Part shown: positions 43,726 through 43,954 of the stretch, in pieces | Position numbering within the stretch: position 1 is the first letter of the stretch | Layout: each line of letters opens with the position of its first letter | Assembly: GCA_905192935.1 (NCBI GenBank) | Contig: CAJJMX010000002.1 | Location: 1-43,954, forward strand | DNA: 43,954 bases | Direction: 5' to 3' | Source of the DNA: an uncultured Mailhella sp. | GTDB lineage: Bacteria > Desulfobacterota > Desulfovibrionia > Desulfovibrionales > Desulfovibrionaceae | Notes under the pieces: generated by a model | What the model was told of the DNA's origin: nothing | The model's database searches: none | The model's input: the letters and a program-made list of their open reading frames with translations, nothing else | Made by a program: the position numbers and the translations under genes

Positions 43726-43954
43726 TTACCGATAAATAACTATTCTATTTTTAAAAGTCTGAATTTTCATTTCCTTCTTCAATTCAGAAAAAGCTCTGCT
43801 AATGGAAACGGAATGGACATTCATAATATTCGCTATATCCTTCTGACTTAAATTCAACTCCAATTTATCATTTTCACCCATATTTTTAAATTGATTTAAA
43901 ATAAATGTTTTTAAACGTTCTTTTAGCTTTTCTTCGATTCTTTGATAAACTTCA
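43726..43954 (-). CDS. Crp/Fnr-family regulator, C-terminal part (cut by window edge)
   Basis: The last 75 codons are visible, preceded by the window edge. They encode a Crp-type winged helix-turn-helix: LNLSQKDIANIMNVHSVSIS is the HTH, followed by RAFSELKKEMKIQTFKNRIV and the stop. The N-terminal cyclic-nucleotide or iron-sulfur sensing domain lies outside. The gene is strikingly AT-rich (many AAA, GAA, TTT and ATT codons) compared with the GC-rich core genes, suggesting foreign origin or weak expression. It reads toward the TRAP-radical-enzyme operon and is probably its regulator. Confidence 0.88.
   Translation of the reverse strand, partial: EVYQRIEEKLKERLKTFILNQFKNMGENDKLELNLSQKDIANIMNVHSVSISRAFSELKKEMKIQTFKNRIVIYR

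Noticed and set aside
1..43954. CRISPR arrays, insertion sequences, prophage or integrase genes
   Set aside because: No direct-repeat arrays, transposase or integrase motifs were seen while reading both strands; the single tRNA shows no duplicated 3' end in the window that would mark an attachment site.

Overview
The window is one stretch of bacterial chromosome of roughly 60% G+C. It most likely comes from a member of the Desulfovibrionales (sulfite/sulfate-respiring Desulfobacterota), perhaps gut-associated like Bilophila, Mailhella or Desulfovibrio. The evidence is the tig-clpP-clpX-lon order, a cytochrome c maturation cluster whose CcmE carries CxxxY instead of HxxxY (the 'System I*' variant known from sulfate reducers and archaea), and an operon for a putative sulfonate-cleaving glycyl radical enzyme with a TRAP importer. 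The genus is an inference.

Layout. 1-6250: tRNA-Leu(UAG), trigger factor, ClpP, ClpX and Lon, a protein quality-control block. 6250-9740: copper block, with P1B ATPase CopA and chaperone CopZ on the minus strand and a divergent HxlR-family regulator with extra N-terminal cysteines. 9832-10887: CNNM/CBS membrane protein. 11044-16220: compact ccmE-F-A-B-C operon followed by a 44-residue CcmD-like protein and a membrane-anchored TPR protein, translationally linked to mnmE. 17900-24290: DEDDy exonuclease, MutL, small RRM RNA-binding protein, glycine-zipper lipoprotein, an unrecognised 184-residue protein and a RarD-like permease. 24289-33643: ispG, proS, xseA, M23 peptidase, xseB, ispA, dxs and a membrane-anchored nuclease; three genes belong to isoprenoid synthesis. 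33821-35776: ACT-ACT protein plus a DUF711/UPF0210 protein.

The accessory part is 35942-43954, on the minus strand and convergent to the core genes. Reading leftwards it runs: end of an AT-rich Crp/Fnr regulator, TRAP solute receptor (DctP), a gap with a strong hairpin, fused TRAP permease (DctQM), glycyl radical enzyme, its radical-SAM activase, and an amidohydrolase-fold protein that has lost its metal ligands. The enzyme keeps the Arg/Gln/Trp/Arg set that, as I recall, binds the sulfonate group in isethionate sulfite-lyase IslA/IseG, at a constant +7 offset, but has Val where IslA has Phe. I read the operon as import and radical C-S cleavage of an organosulfonate (isethionate, dihydroxypropanesulfonate or another) to release sulfite for respiration. 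The exact substrate and the job of the metal-less protein are open. That pairing is the best candidate here for something undescribed.

Limits: all calls come from reading sequence and recalled family knowledge; no searches, alignments or folding programs were run.
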